DNA of 64,000 bases from Luteitalea sp. Its GTDB lineage: Bacteria > Acidobacteriota > Vicinamibacteria > Vicinamibacterales > Vicinamibacteraceae. How positions within the stretch are numbered: position 1 is the first letter of the stretch; every line of letters begins with the position of its first letter. The stretch covers positions 62,001 to 126,000 of the forward strand of contig WHTT01000002.1 in assembly GCA_009377605.1 (NCBI GenBank). Reading direction: 5' to 3'. Under the pieces are notes generated by a model. The model did not search any database and was not told the DNA's origin. It saw only the letters and a program-made list of their open reading frames with translations. A program made the translations under genes and the position numbers. Positions 24,188 through 32,262 of this stretch are shown here, in pieces.

Positions 24188-24595
24188 CTACGCCCCGCCC
24201 TCCTTCCGTCCCACCGCGATGTCGTACGTGTCGAGCACGACGAGCATGTTCAACAGCCCGGCGACAATCAGGAACGTGTTACCGTACTCGAAGGTCACGG
24301 CGACGACATCGCCGGCACCATAGCCAAGGAGCTTGGCGACCACCCACGGCAGGCCCAACCCCAGATCGGCAATCGCTGCCATCACGACGAGCGGCTCGAA
24401 GACGTGGAAGGGAAACAGCCGGCCGCTCAGCCCCAAGCCGAACACGAACATGAAGAGCAGCACCAGGCAGAGGGCCGCACCCTTTTGCCGCCGGCCCAGC
24501 AGCAGGTGCCCGCTACCCGGCAGGAGCCAGGCCGCCAGGCACAGGAGGAGCAGTTGCGTGCGACCAGCCTCATCACGTGTCGTCGTCGCTACCAT
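24188..24595 (-). CDS. DUF6677-type small membrane protein
   Basis: A 135-residue protein with about four membrane segments. The N-terminal LCLAAWLLPGSGHLLLGRRQKG is the TM2-like turn (Pro-Gly-x-Gly-His followed by Gly-Arg) seen in small acidobacterial membrane proteins placed in DUF6677. The C-terminal part has YGNTFLIVAGLLNMLVVLDT. No enzymatic residues are apparent. It lies in a tight unit with the DUF2085 gene (12-base gap) and the 57-residue peptide (3-base gap). Function unknown. Confidence 0.7.
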   Translation of the reverse strand: MVATTTRDEAGRTQLLLLCLAAWLLPGSGHLLLGRRQKGAALCLVLLFMFVFGLGLSGRLFPFHVFEPLVVMAAIADLGLGLPWVVAKLLGYGAGDVVAVTFEYGNTFLIVAGLLNMLVVLDTYDIAVGRKEGGA

Positions 24596-24607
24596 CGCCC
24601 CGCCAGT

Positions 24608-25072
24608 CTAGCACTCCGCCAGCAGGCCGCGTCCGATCAGGTAGGCGCCGACGGCTGCCAGCGGCAGCGCGGCCGCGAATCGCGCGACGTTGCCCGGCTC
24701 GGCTATCGCCGCCCACTCCACCGCGAGCGTGGCCACTGTCGGCAGGGCTGCGAGGAGCAAGCCCGCGCGCGGCGATACGCGAGCCAACCCGAGACCCAAG
24801 CCACCCAGGGCGGCCGCCAAGCCAATCGGCGCCGCCGCATAGAGTCCCAAGCAGCGCGCGCAGACCGGCACGGGTGATCCATGCACGTGAAACGAGCGCT
24901 CTGGCCGTTGGTGGCAGACGAAGCTCCCAACGACGTACACCATGAGAGGAACGAGGCGGGGGACTGTCTCCCCGTCTCCGCCACGCGTGAGCAGGAGCGG
25001 CGCCGCGACAATCGCCGCGGCCCACGCTATGGATGTCACGAGCAAGAGCGCGACCGCTGTGCGGCGCCACAT
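24608..25072 (-). CDS. DUF2085 family membrane protein
   Basis: A 154-residue protein with about four membrane helices. It has the conserved block CHQRPERSFHVHGSPVPVC followed by ARCLGLY, which is diagnostic of DUF2085. The Cys-His pattern (CHQ, CARC) could bind a metal or haem, but no function is established for the family that I can cite. It begins nine bases after the kinase gene and is followed at 12 bases by the DUF6677-type gene. Confidence 0.85.
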   Translation of the reverse strand: MWRRTAVALLLVTSIAWAAAIVAAPLLLTRGGDGETVPRLVPLMVYVVGSFVCHQRPERSFHVHGSPVPVCARCLGLYAAAPIGLAAALGGLGLGLARVSPRAGLLLAALPTVATLAVEWAAIAEPGNVARFAAALPLAAVGAYLIGRGLLAEC

Positions 25073-25081
25073 AAGGCGAAC

Positions 25082-26017
25082 TCACATTGAAAGCGGCCCG
25101 AAGTGTGCCTCGTAACGCGTCTTGAAATCCTGCCACGTGTACGCATGACTCTGCGGGCCGAGGTGCTCGAGCGCATAGGTTGCCGCGACGCTGGCCAGCC
25201 GTCCACTCACCTCCCACGACGCCCCGATGGCAAGCCCTTTCATCAGGCCTCCACGAAACGCATCGCCCACGCCCGTGGGATCCACCACACGTTCCTCGGG
25301 AACCGCGGGAATGTCCAAGACCCGATCCGGCAGATGAATGCTCGACCCCTTCGCTCCCTTCGTGATCACCAGGGCCTCGCTCTTCTCCAGGATCTCCGCC
25401 TCACCGAGGCTGGTCTTCTGCCGAATGAGCTCGAACTCGTAGTCGTTGCAGATGACGATGCTCGCGCCGATGAGGCCCGCCTTGAGCTGCTCTCCACTCA
25501 ATCGAGCGCACTGTTGGCCTGGGTCGAAGATATGACGGATCCCGAGCGCTCGGCACTCTTCGGCGTACTGAATCATCGCGTCTGGATCATTTGGCGAGAT
25601 GATCGCCAGGTCGCAGTCGCGTGCCGTGCGAAATGAGAGCTCGCCGGCGTTGGCCATCGCCCCCGTATAGAACGACGCAATCTGATTGTTCTCGCGGTCC
25701 GTGCTGCAAAAGAACGATGCCGTGAACTTGCCCGGAATCTGCTTGATGAGCGAGGTCTCGATACCTGCGGCGTCGAGCCATTGCCGGTACTCTTCGAAGT
25801 CTTGGCCTGCGGTGCCCATCAGCATCGGCCGCTCACCGAGCAGCGCAAGGGTATACGCAATGTTGGGCGCGCAACCGCCGCGTCGCTTGTCCATGCGATC
25901 GACGAGAAAGCTCAAGCTGACTCGGGACAGGTGCTCCGGCAGGAAGTGCTCGGTGAAGCTGCCGGGAAACGACATCAGATAATCGTACGCGATCGAGCCG
26001 GTAACAATGATTTTCAT
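25082..26017 (-). CDS. PfkB-family sugar/nucleoside kinase, adenosine-kinase-like
   Basis: A 311-residue ribokinase-fold enzyme. It has the N-terminal substrate-binding Gly-Gly region (RRGGCAPNIAYTLALLG) and the C-terminal signature with the catalytic Asp (VVDPTGVGDAFRGGLMKGL). The combination with NDYEFELIRQKTSL resembles bacterial adenosine kinase-like members of the family. It sits directly downstream of MTA phosphorylase, which fits purine salvage. The family is certain; ribokinase- or fructokinase-like specificity cannot be excluded. Confidence 0.83.
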   Translation of the reverse strand: MKIIVTGSIAYDYLMSFPGSFTEHFLPEHLSRVSLSFLVDRMDKRRGGCAPNIAYTLALLGERPMLMGTAGQDFEEYRQWLDAAGIETSLIKQIPGKFTASFFCSTDRENNQIASFYTGAMANAGELSFRTARDCDLAIISPNDPDAMIQYAEECRALGIRHIFDPGQQCARLSGEQLKAGLIGASIVICNDYEFELIRQKTSLGEAEILEKSEALVITKGAKGSSIHLPDRVLDIPAVPEERVVDPTGVGDAFRGGLMKGLAIGASWEVSGRLASVAATYALEHLGPQSHAYTWQDFKTRYEAHFGPLSM

Positions 26018-26058
26018 TATGAGTAGTGGTCAGTGGCCAGTGGCCAGTGATCACTGTT
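26016..26058. repeat. TGGTCAGTGGCCA repeat between the PfkB kinase and mtaP genes
   Basis: The 33-base gap and the mtaP stop consist of GAGTAGTGGTCAGTGGCC, then AGTGGCCAGTGATCACTG. The mtaP TGA stop is the one inside the CAGTGATCACTG palindrome. The same GAGTAGTGGTCAGTGGCCA block occurs in both arms at 11865-12007 and at 36066-36092. Confidence 0.75.
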
Positions 26059-26917
26059 GAAGATACTTTCCCACGATCGGCGCGAGCTTGGCCTTCGTCT
26101 CTGGAGGCACAGCACTCGGCTGGGTAATGATCGCCGAAGCGAGCGCGGTGCCGCAGCCACACGTGCGCGGCTCGGTAGCGAGCCGTTCGGTGGCACCTGC
26201 GATGACCTTCTGGGCCACGCGCGCATTCTGCAGCAGATTGCCCACCACCATGTCCACGGTCACCGCGTCATGGTCGGGATGCCAACAATCGTAGTCCGTG
26301 ACCAGCGCAATCGTCACATAGCAGATCTCCGCCTCACGCGCGAGCTTGGCTTCCTGGAGGTTGGTCATGCCGATGACATCCATTCCCCACGAGCGATACA
26401 ACAGCGACTCTGCGCGCGTCGAGAATTGTGGCCCCTCCATACAGACATATGTTCCCCCGCGGTGTGTCGTCACGTCCATGGCGGACGCCGCCCCCTCGAC
26501 CACGCGGGCGAGGCGGTCACAGATCGGGTGTGCGAACGCCACGTGAGCAACCAAGCCGTCACCGAAGAAGGTGCTCACACGCCCCTTCGTCCGGTCGAAG
26601 AACTGATCTGGCAGCACGAGATCGAGCGGCTTGTACTCTGCCTTCAGGCTGCCAACGGCACTCGCGGAGAGAATCTCCTGCACGCCGAGCGTCTTGAAGC
26701 CATAAATGTTCGCCCGAAAGTTGAGCTCCGACGGCAGGAGCCGATGACCAACGCCGTGCCGAGACAAGAACGCGACGCGACGCCCGGCGAGCGTGCCCAG
26801 GATGTAGGGTCCGGATGGTGCCCCGAACGGTGTCTCGACTGGCACCTCTTCTCGATCCACCAACTCCGGCATCTCGTACAGACCACTTCCACCAATGATT
26901 CCAATCTCGACTGTCAT
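26051..26917 (-). CDS. mtnP: S-methyl-5'-thioadenosine phosphorylase
   Basis: This enzyme cleaves methylthioadenosine to adenine and methylthioribose-1-phosphate. From the ATG at 26915-26917 it has 288 residues. It starts [15 protein letters not shown] and carries [20 protein letters not shown] and [12 protein letters not shown], then [20 protein letters not shown] and [14 protein letters not shown], all typical of the PNP/MTAP family. The Asp in YDCWH favours 6-aminopurine, that is MTA, specificity. The frame is open for 73 codons upstream, but that part is repeat-derived ([10 protein letters not shown]-type) and is not the start. It is paired with a PfkB kinase. Confidence 0.92.
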   Translation of the reverse strand: MTVEIGIIGGSGLYEMPELVDREEVPVETPFGAPSGPYILGTLAGRRVAFLSRHGVGHRLLPSELNFRANIYGFKTLGVQEILSASAVGSLKAEYKPLDLVLPDQFFDRTKGRVSTFFGDGLVAHVAFAHPICDRLARVVEGAASAMDVTTHRGGTYVCMEGPQFSTRAESLLYRSWGMDVIGMTNLQEAKLAREAEICYVTIALVTDYDCWHPDHDAVTVDMVVGNLLQNARVAQKVIAGATERLATEPRTCGCGTALASAIITQPSAVPPETKAKLAPIVGKYLQQ

Positions 26918-26968
26918 GGGACGTTCGTTCGTGCTCCGCGGGGGGTCGGTAAGGCCAAATCGACAGGC

Positions 26969-26974
26969 ACTATA
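26969..26974 (-). promoter_or_regulatory. Possible -10 box of mtnP next to the heptamer array
   Basis: TATAGT on the minus strand lies about 50 bases before the mtnP ATG. No good -35 box is found at 16-18 bases; that position already falls in the edge of the GGTGACA heptamer array. Weak support only. Confidence 0.3.
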
Positions 26975-26984
26975 CCATACCGCA

Positions 26985-27253
26985 GGGTGAGCGGGTGGGG
27001 GTGAGGGGGTGAGGGGGTGACAGGGTGACAGGGTGACAGGGTGACGGGGTGACAGGGTGACAGGGGTGAAGGGGTGACAGGGTGACAGGGTGAAGGGGTG
27101 ACAAGGTGACAAGGTGACAAGGTGACAAGGTGACAAGGTGATGGGCAGTTTCAGCGTGTGTGGCTAACGTCGAACGCCGCGGCAACGTCAACCACCGTCA
27201 CCCCCTTCACCCCTTCACCCTGTCACCCCTTCACCCTGTCACCCTGTCACCCG
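26985..27253. repeat. Large inverted GGTGACA heptamer element between mtnP and mce
   Basis: About 155 bases of tandem heptamers (GGTGACA, with AGGTGACA, GGTGAAG and GGTGAGG variants) run on the plus strand from about 26985 to 27141. A 55-base core follows, then about 57 bases of the complementary unit (TGTCACC, TTCACCC) to 27253. The core contains GTTTCAGCGTGTGTGGCTA then ACGTCGAACGCCGCGG (27148-27182). The right arm overlaps the mce 3' end and provides its stop codon. The two arms could pair over tens of bases. Confidence 0.9.
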
Positions 27254-27653
27254 TCCTTCCCTCCTTGAGCTCCACCAGCACCCCGTGCGTGCTCGACGGG
27301 TGAATGAAGGCAATCAGCGCGCCACCGGCACCAGGTCGCGGCTCCTCGTCAATCAGACGCACGCCGCGGCTCCGGAGGTCGGCCAGCGTCGCGCGGATGT
27401 CGTCCACCCGTAGCGCAACATGGTGCATGCCTGGTCCGCGCTTCTCGAGAAAGCCCGCCACCGGTGAGCTCGGCCCGAGAGGTTCGACGAGCTCCAACGA
27501 AGCGGATCCGGCTCGTAAGAAATGGACGCGCACACCCTGCGGCGGCACCTCCTCGGAGAGCTCGAGCTCCAGGCCAAGCGTGTCTCGGAAGAACGCGAAG
27601 GCCTGCTCCAGATCGCGGACGGCAATGCCGACGTGGTCAAGGACTGCTTTCAT
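27231..27653 (-). CDS. mce: Methylmalonyl-CoA epimerase
   Basis: A vicinal-oxygen-chelate enzyme that interconverts (2R)- and (2S)-methylmalonyl-CoA. The 140-residue protein has the metal ligands in order: His in LDHVGIAVRDL, Glu in SLELVEPL, His in GMHHVALRVDD and Glu in GVLVELKE. Epimerases usually end after VELKE or a few residues more. The remaining GRTGDRVTG and the stop codon come from the GGTGACA array. It lies nine bases from meaB, the standard pairing in propionyl-CoA metabolism. Confidence 0.92.
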   Translation of the reverse strand: MKAVLDHVGIAVRDLEQAFAFFRDTLGLELELSEEVPPQGVRVHFLRAGSASLELVEPLGPSSPVAGFLEKRGPGMHHVALRVDDIRATLADLRSRGVRLIDEEPRPGAGGALIAFIHPSSTHGVLVELKEGRTGDRVTG

Positions 27654-27662
27654 GCGAGGACA

Positions 27663-28616
27663 TTACGAACGGCGTTGGCTCAACGCCCGCTGCACGATCT
27701 CGTCCACGGCGCCGTACGGATCCTGTGTCCGCTCGGCGATTCGCTCCACGTATCGATCCAGCTCGTTGGGCTCCAGCACATCGTGCTCGACATGCTGCCG
27801 CAAGCGATCCCCAAGCAGGTCACGCAGCCGAAAGGCCGCACGAGCGCGGGCGCGCGCCGGCGCCTGTGCAGCCGTGTGTGCGCGGAATCGCTCAACCGTT
27901 TGTGCCAGCTCCGCAACGCCGCGTCCGGTAACAGCCTCAGTGGTGACGACGGGCGGACGCCAGTCGCGCGGACCGAAGGACTGTAGGCCAAGCATTGCCT
28001 CGATCGTGGCCACGGTGCGATCCGCGCCCTCTCGGTCGGCCTTGTTCACGACGTAAATATCGCCAATTTCCATGATCCCAGCCTTGAGCGCCTGGATGTC
28101 ATCGCCGGCCCCCGGCACGACGACCACGAGCGAGACATCGGCCGTACGGACGACGTCGACTTCATCCTGTCCGACGCCCACGGTCTCAATGAGCACCAGG
28201 TCACGCCCCGAGCCGTCCAAGAGAAGCGCCACGTCACTCGTCGCGCGCGCCAGACCGCCCAGGTGTCCGCGCGTGGCCATGCTCCGGATGTACACGCCAG
28301 GGTCACCGGCATGCTGTTGCATGCGCACACGGTCACCCAAGATGGCGCCGCCGGTGAAGGGGCTGGTGGGATCGACGGCAATGATGCCGACCGTTTGGCC
28401 CTGCTGCCGCAGCACCTCCGTGAGTCGATCCACCAGCGTGCTCTTCCCGGCGCCCGGTGGGCCCGTTACGCCAATCAAGTAGGCGCGTCCCGTGTGAGGA
28501 AACACCGCCCGGATCAGCGCATCACGCTCCGGGGCTTCGTCTTCGATGAGGCTAATCGCCCGCGCGAGCGCACGCGCGTCTCCGCTGATCAGCCGTTCGA
28601 AGAGAGAGTCACTCAC
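27663..28616 (-). CDS. meaB: MeaB-type G-protein chaperone of B12-dependent acyl-CoA mutase
   Basis: A G3E-family GTPase that loads and protects adenosylcobalamin-dependent mutases. The 317-residue protein has Walker [18 protein letters not shown], the [11 protein letters not shown] and [11 protein letters not shown] switch segments typical of MeaB/ArgK, a [14 protein letters not shown] block, and the NKAD base-recognition motif. The start is GTG at 28614-28616, overlapping the acyl-CoA dehydrogenase stop as GTGA; upstream codons in the frame are not family-like. The partner mutase is probably the two-subunit enzyme at 58001-60066, 30 kb away, although another mutase may exist outside the window. 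Confidence 0.92.
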   Translation of the reverse strand: MSDSLFERLISGDARALARAISLIEDEAPERDALIRAVFPHTGRAYLIGVTGPPGAGKSTLVDRLTEVLRQQGQTVGIIAVDPTSPFTGGAILGDRVRMQQHAGDPGVYIRSMATRGHLGGLARATSDVALLLDGSGRDLVLIETVGVGQDEVDVVRTADVSLVVVVPGAGDDIQALKAGIMEIGDIYVVNKADREGADRTVATIEAMLGLQSFGPRDWRPPVVTTEAVTGRGVAELAQTVERFRAHTAAQAPARARARAAFRLRDLLGDRLRQHVEHDVLEPNELDRYVERIAERTQDPYGAVDEIVQRALSQRRS

Positions 28617-29752
28617 GTCAGGAGCTGCCGAGCAATGACGAGCCGCTGTATCTCGCTCGTGCCTTCGCCAATTGTGAGGAGCTTGACGTCGCGATAGTAC
28701 TTCTCGGCCGGATAGTCTTTGACGAAGCCGTAGCCCCCGTGGATCTGCACGCACTCCTCGGCGGCGCGGACGGCCATCTCGCTGGCGAACAACTTGGCCA
28801 TCGCGGCTTCGCGCGTCATCCTGGCATCCCTGTCCTTGAGCCATGCCGCCCGATACGTGAGCAGCCGCGCCGCCTCGATGCGCGTGGCCATGTCGGCCAA
28901 CTTCCACCGAATGGCCTGAAAGGATGCAATCGCGCGACCGAACTGTCGGCGCTCGAGCGCGTAGCGACGCGCGGCTTCGTACGCGCCCTGCGCCAGGCCG
29001 ACCGACAGGGCGGCGATGCTGATGCGACCGGCGTCGAGCACCTGCAGGGCGTTGATGAAGCCCTCGCCTTGCTCGCCCAGGAGGTGATCGTGCGGCACGC
29101 GGCAGGCCTGGAACACGACCTCGCTCGTATCGCTGGCGCGCATGCCCAGCTTGTTCTCCTTCTTTCCGGCGGCCATCCCTGGCGCGCCTCGCTCGACGAT
29201 GAACGCCGAGATGCCGCGATTACCGAGGGCACGATCGGTGACCGCCATGATGACGAGGAGACCGGCGATCGCGCCGTGCGTCATGAACGTCTTGGCGCCG
29301 TTGATCACCCAGCCATCATCGTCACGCGAGGCCACCGTACGCATGCCGGCGGCATCGCTTCCTGCGTCCGGCTCGGTCAGCCCCCACGCGCCGAGCCGCT
29401 CGCCCCGCGCAAGCGCAGGCACGAACCGGCGCCTCTGGGCCTCGGTGCCGAATCGGAACAGATGCGCTGTGCAAAGACCGTTGTGCGCCGCAACGCTGAG
29501 CGCAATCGCAGGATCGACACGCGCGAGCTCTTCGATGCAAATGCAGTAGTCCACGGCAGAGAGACCAGCGCCGCCGTAGTCCTCCGGAATCTGGATCCCC
29601 AGCAAGCCGAGCTCTGCGAGCCGCCCGAACAGCGCCGGCGGAAAGGCCTGGGCCTCATCCCACACCATCACGTGCGGTCGAATCTCGGCTTCGCCGAGCT
29701 CCCGCACGCTCCGGCGTAGCAACTGCTGTTCGTCACTGAGGCGAAAATCCAT
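28613..29752 (-). CDS. Acyl-CoA dehydrogenase
   Basis: An FAD-dependent acyl-CoA dehydrogenase of 379 residues, starting [19 protein letters not shown]. It shows [18 protein letters not shown] (FAD binding), [15 protein letters not shown] and, near the end, [19 protein letters not shown] and the catalytic Glu in [15 protein letters not shown]. The start at 29750-29752 matches the family; the first seven codons of the longer frame do not. It is translationally coupled to meaB, which ties it to branched-chain or odd-chain acyl-CoA breakdown. Substrate length cannot be fixed from sequence. Confidence 0.9.
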   Translation of the reverse strand: MDFRLSDEQQLLRRSVRELGEAEIRPHVMVWDEAQAFPPALFGRLAELGLLGIQIPEDYGGAGLSAVDYCICIEELARVDPAIALSVAAHNGLCTAHLFRFGTEAQRRRFVPALARGERLGAWGLTEPDAGSDAAGMRTVASRDDDGWVINGAKTFMTHGAIAGLLVIMAVTDRALGNRGISAFIVERGAPGMAAGKKENKLGMRASDTSEVVFQACRVPHDHLLGEQGEGFINALQVLDAGRISIAALSVGLAQGAYEAARRYALERRQFGRAIASFQAIRWKLADMATRIEAARLLTYRAAWLKDRDARMTREAAMAKLFASEMAVRAAEECVQIHGGYGFVKDYPAEKYYRDVKLLTIGEGTSEIQRLVIARQLLT

Positions 29753-29882
29753 GGATTCGGTTTCAGGCCGCATCAGCGTGTGTATCCGACGCAGCCATGG
29801 CGCCTCTCCTGCGGGGCCTCAATCTTGCATGCCGGCAGAGCAACCCCCGTCTCTACAGCTGGCGGCGGGGGAAAGGACAACC

Positions 29883-30401
29883 ATGCGTGATAATACCACC
29901 GTGAAATTGCGACACTTGTTTGCGCTGGTGCTCTTCTTCCTGGTTGCGAGCGAAGCCTCAGCGCGCGCCGACGCCACGATCTTTCTCGGCGCCAACACGA
30001 CTCCGAACGCCAGAACGAACTGGGGGGCGGCGGTTGGAGGTGGATTCGTAATCGTCGGCTGGGAGATCGAATACAGCAGAACGAGTGAAGATGTCGAAGA
30101 CGAGGCGCCCTCACTGACCACCACGACGGGCAACGTCTACTTGCAGACGCCGATTCCCATCGCCGGCATGCAGTTCTACGGCGCGCTCGGTTGGGGTTTC
30201 TATCGCGAACGGCTAAATGACGACGAAGGCACGAAGCTTCACCAAGAGACCAGCGTGACCTCGAACATCGGCGGCGGCGTGAAGGTCGGTCTTGCCGGCC
30301 CACTCCGGCTACGACTCGACTATCGCTACTTCACGTTGCACGGCGATCCGCTGTACGATCACGCACACCGCGTCTACGCCGGCGTGAACCTAGGCTTCTA
30401 A
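29883..30401 (+). CDS. Small outer-membrane beta-barrel protein, unknown
   Basis: A 172-residue exported protein. A signal peptide (LRHLFALVLFFLVASEASARA) is followed by alternating amphipathic strands ending in an aromatic residue (AHRVYAGVNLGF), as in small eight-stranded OmpA/OmpW/OprF-like barrels. Gly-aromatic patterns such as GALGWGFYRERL and LRLRLDYRYFTLHG support the barrel. An AAAGGA ribosome binding site precedes the ATG at 29883. It is monocistronic, divergent from the acyl-CoA dehydrogenase, and faces two minus-strand genes across a strong hairpin. Function unknown. Confidence 0.78.
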   Translation: MRDNTTVKLRHLFALVLFFLVASEASARADATIFLGANTTPNARTNWGAAVGGGFVIVGWEIEYSRTSEDVEDEAPSLTTTTGNVYLQTPIPIAGMQFYGALGWGFYRERLNDDEGTKLHQETSVTSNIGGGVKVGLAGPLRLRLDYRYFTLHGDPLYDHAHRVYAGVNLGF

Positions 30402-30410
30402 GCCTCGGCT

Positions 30411-30540
30411 CAACCACGAAGGGCACGAAGGTCACAAAGAATCAACCACGAAGAACACGAAGTTCACGAAGAAGAAAGCTCAATGGTTTTCTTCGTGAAC
30501 TTCGTGTTCTTCGTGGTTGATTCTTCGTACCCCTTCGTGG
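30411..30540. repeat. CCACGAAG repeats with a perfect 33-bp inverted repeat between convergent genes
   Basis: The gap between the barrel gene (+) and the first secreted paralogue (-) is built of CCACGAAG/CACGAAG units. Bases 30440-30472 (AATCAACCACGAAGAACACG...) are the exact reverse complement of 30490-30522 across a 17-base loop, giving a long perfect stem. Its place at the convergent ends suggests a two-way terminator or RNA-stabilising stem. Confidence 0.85.
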
Positions 30541-30598
30541 TCAGCCCTTTCCGTCCTTCGTGGTTCGACCTCGTTCTCGGACCTCGAACTTCAAACCT

Positions 30599-31228
30599 TC
30601 ACTTGCTGAACTCGAGGACCGACTCGAGCTCCATGGCGCCGGTCAGGCCGCCCTCTTTAAAGAGCGACGTGAACTCCCCGAAGAGCTTGTTGGCCTCTGA
30701 GGGGAACACCTCATAGACCAGCATCCCGGGGGCGTACTCGGTGTCTTTCACCACCGGGTGGACGATGAGGGTGTACTGAATCGACCCGTCAGGGCCAGGC
30801 TTGCTCGCCTTCAACAACCGCATCCCCTCCGCCTGCTGCTTCCGGCTCGGATTGTCGCTCTTCTGCATCGCCTCTTTGACTTTGTTCATCAGCTGCTCGA
30901 ACTGCGTCACCTTGTCCGGGAGAACCGCGTAGAAGATGATCGCCGTGTCGCTCGTGAACGTTTGCTGTGGCGGCTGATCGGCGCCCGCCTTCTGACCAGG
31001 CTGCGACGGGGACGCCGGCTGCTCGGGCTGCCCCGGCTCGGTCGGCTGGGCAGGCTGCTGCGGGGGCTGCGTCGGCTCCTGATCCGGCGTTTGAGCCGCA
31101 CTGGTGCTCTGGGCTTGGTCGCCCGTCTCGGTATGTGCTGAAAGACCCGCACCCAGGAACAGGCCCAGCGTCAGAGCGGCGGACGTACCGGCAGCACGGC
31201 GCAACCGCAAGTTAGTCGTCACACGCAT
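30599..31228 (-). CDS. Secreted protein of unknown function, tandem paralogue A
   Basis: A 209-residue exported protein. A signal peptide (LTLGLFLGAGLSAHT, after a basic head) and a Gln/Pro/Glu-rich linker of about 60 residues come first. A compact domain from about residue 90 to the end follows: DTAIIFYAVLPDKVTQFEQL, NPSRKQQAEGMRLLKASKP, QYTLIVHPVVKDTEYAPGML, VYEVFPSEANKLFGEF. The alternation of strands and helices suggests a ferredoxin-like dimeric alpha/beta-barrel domain; this is a pattern judgement, not a family match. A strong AGGAGG ribosome binding site precedes the ATG. The next gene upstream (31517-32179) is a clear paralogue, so the pair arose by duplication. Confidence 0.75.
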   Translation of the reverse strand: MRVTTNLRLRRAAGTSAALTLGLFLGAGLSAHTETGDQAQSTSAAQTPDQEPTQPPQQPAQPTEPGQPEQPASPSQPGQKAGADQPPQQTFTSDTAIIFYAVLPDKVTQFEQLMNKVKEAMQKSDNPSRKQQAEGMRLLKASKPGPDGSIQYTLIVHPVVKDTEYAPGMLVYEVFPSEANKLFGEFTSLFKEGGLTGAMELESVLEFSK

Positions 31229-31268
31229 TCTTGTCTCCTCCTACAGCATGAAGTCGCAGTGCGAGGTT

Positions 31269-31308
31269 GATACTCTACGTCAACGTCAGATCTTACACAA
31301 ACCGCTGC
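31269..31308 (-). promoter_or_regulatory. Conserved upstream block of paralogue A (putative promoter)
   Basis: The region about 40-80 bases before the start of paralogue A is similar to that before paralogue B (32223-32262). Both read GTTTGTGTA, a variable stretch of 15-17 bases, then GTAGAGTRTC, and both are followed about 35 bases later by TGTAGGAGG and the ATG. Conservation of non-coding sequence between the paralogues suggests a shared promoter or operator. TAGAGT could serve as a -10 box. Confidence 0.45.
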
Positions 31309-31516
31309 AAGATCTCTGAACCTTGGCCACGGGCCAATCGCCCCACAAACAGAAAAACGAGAGCGAAAGTCGCCTTCGACCTGCTCCGGCCGAACGACTG
31401 TGCGACTCGCGATCTCGTTTCTCCAAAACGTGCCTGGGGACCAGAGGGTGCCTTCGCCGAACGCGCCCTCCCACCGGACGGGGAAAGGTAGCGACGCCTC
31501 GCCGACCTGTCTGCCC

Positions 31517-32179
31517 TCAGTTCCCTCCGCCGGCGGCGCCCGAGCCGAACTCGAAGACCGGAACGAACTCCATGACGCCGGTCATGCCGTCCTTCTTCAC
31601 CAACGATTCGAAGTCCGAGAACAGCTTGTTCGCTTCGTCCGGGAACGCCTCATAGACGAGCATCCCGGGCTCGTACTCCGTGTCCTTCATCACCGGATGG
31701 ACAATGACGGCGTACTGCACCGAGCCGTCCGGCGAGGGCTTGGCACTCTTCAGCAACCGCATCCCCTCGGCCTGCTGCTTCCGCGCCGGGTTCTCGCTCT
31801 TCTGCATGGCTTCCTTGACTTTGGTGAGCACCTGCTCGAACTGCTGTGTCTTATCAGCTAGAACCTGGTAGAAGATCATCACCGTATCGCTACTGAACGT
31901 CAGTTGCGGCGGCTTCGCCCCTTCCTGGCCCTGAGACTGTTGGCCGGGCTCCGCCGGCGCCGCAGGCTCCTGCCCCGGCTCGGTGGGCTGGGCAGGCTGC
32001 TGCGGCTCCTGACCAGCCGGCGGCTCCTGTCCGTCAGGCGCCTGGACGGTGGCGGGATCCTGTCCTTGGTCATTCGTCTGAGCCCGTGCCATTGTGCCCA
32101 CACTTAGTAGTAGGCCCAGCGTTACGGCAACGGACGTGCCGGCAACGCGGCGTGCCGGCGGGTGATTGGTCAAACGCAT
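31517..32179 (-). CDS. Secreted protein of unknown function, tandem paralogue B
   Basis: A 220-residue paralogue of the neighbouring gene with the same layout. A signal peptide (SVAVTLGLLLSVGTMARAQ) and a Gln/Pro/Glu-rich linker to about residue 95 lead into the domain DTVMIFYQVLADKTQQFEQV, NPARKQQAEGMRLLKSAKP, QYAVIVHPVMKDTEYEPGML, VYEAFPDEANKLFSDF. The domains are highly similar while the linkers differ. A TAGGAGGAAAA ribosome binding site precedes the ATG. The putative promoter block lies within the last codons of hemW. No motif points to an enzyme; the name stays open. Confidence 0.75.
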   Translation of the reverse strand: MRLTNHPPARRVAGTSVAVTLGLLLSVGTMARAQTNDQGQDPATVQAPDGQEPPAGQEPQQPAQPTEPGQEPAAPAEPGQQSQGQEGAKPPQLTFSSDTVMIFYQVLADKTQQFEQVLTKVKEAMQKSENPARKQQAEGMRLLKSAKPSPDGSVQYAVIVHPVMKDTEYEPGMLVYEAFPDEANKLFSDFESLVKKDGMTGVMEFVPVFEFGSGAAGGGN

Positions 32180-32222
32180 TCTCGTTTTCCTCCTACACGG
32201 TGATGTTGCGATCGTGGGGGCG

Positions 32223-32262
32223 AGACACTCTACCCCAGCCGCAAGAGGCTACACAAACAGCT
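32223..32262 (-). promoter_or_regulatory. Conserved upstream block of paralogue B (overlaps hemW 3' end)
   Basis: The block has GTTTGTGTA, a variable stretch and GTAGAGTGTC, matching the block before paralogue A, with TAGGAGG and ATG about 40 bases downstream. It overlaps the last codons and stop of hemW, which implies that paralogue B is transcribed separately from hemW. Confidence 0.4.

Noticed and set aside
26914-27191. Open frames encoding [10 protein letters not shown]-type proteins upstream of mtnP
   Set aside because: They are translations of the TGTCACC heptamer array, which has no stop codon in any frame. There is no ribosome binding site and the real mtnP start is at 26917.
26985-27253. 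Possible CRISPR array
   Set aside because: The units are contiguous heptamers without unique spacers, inverted in the second half, and no cas gene is near.
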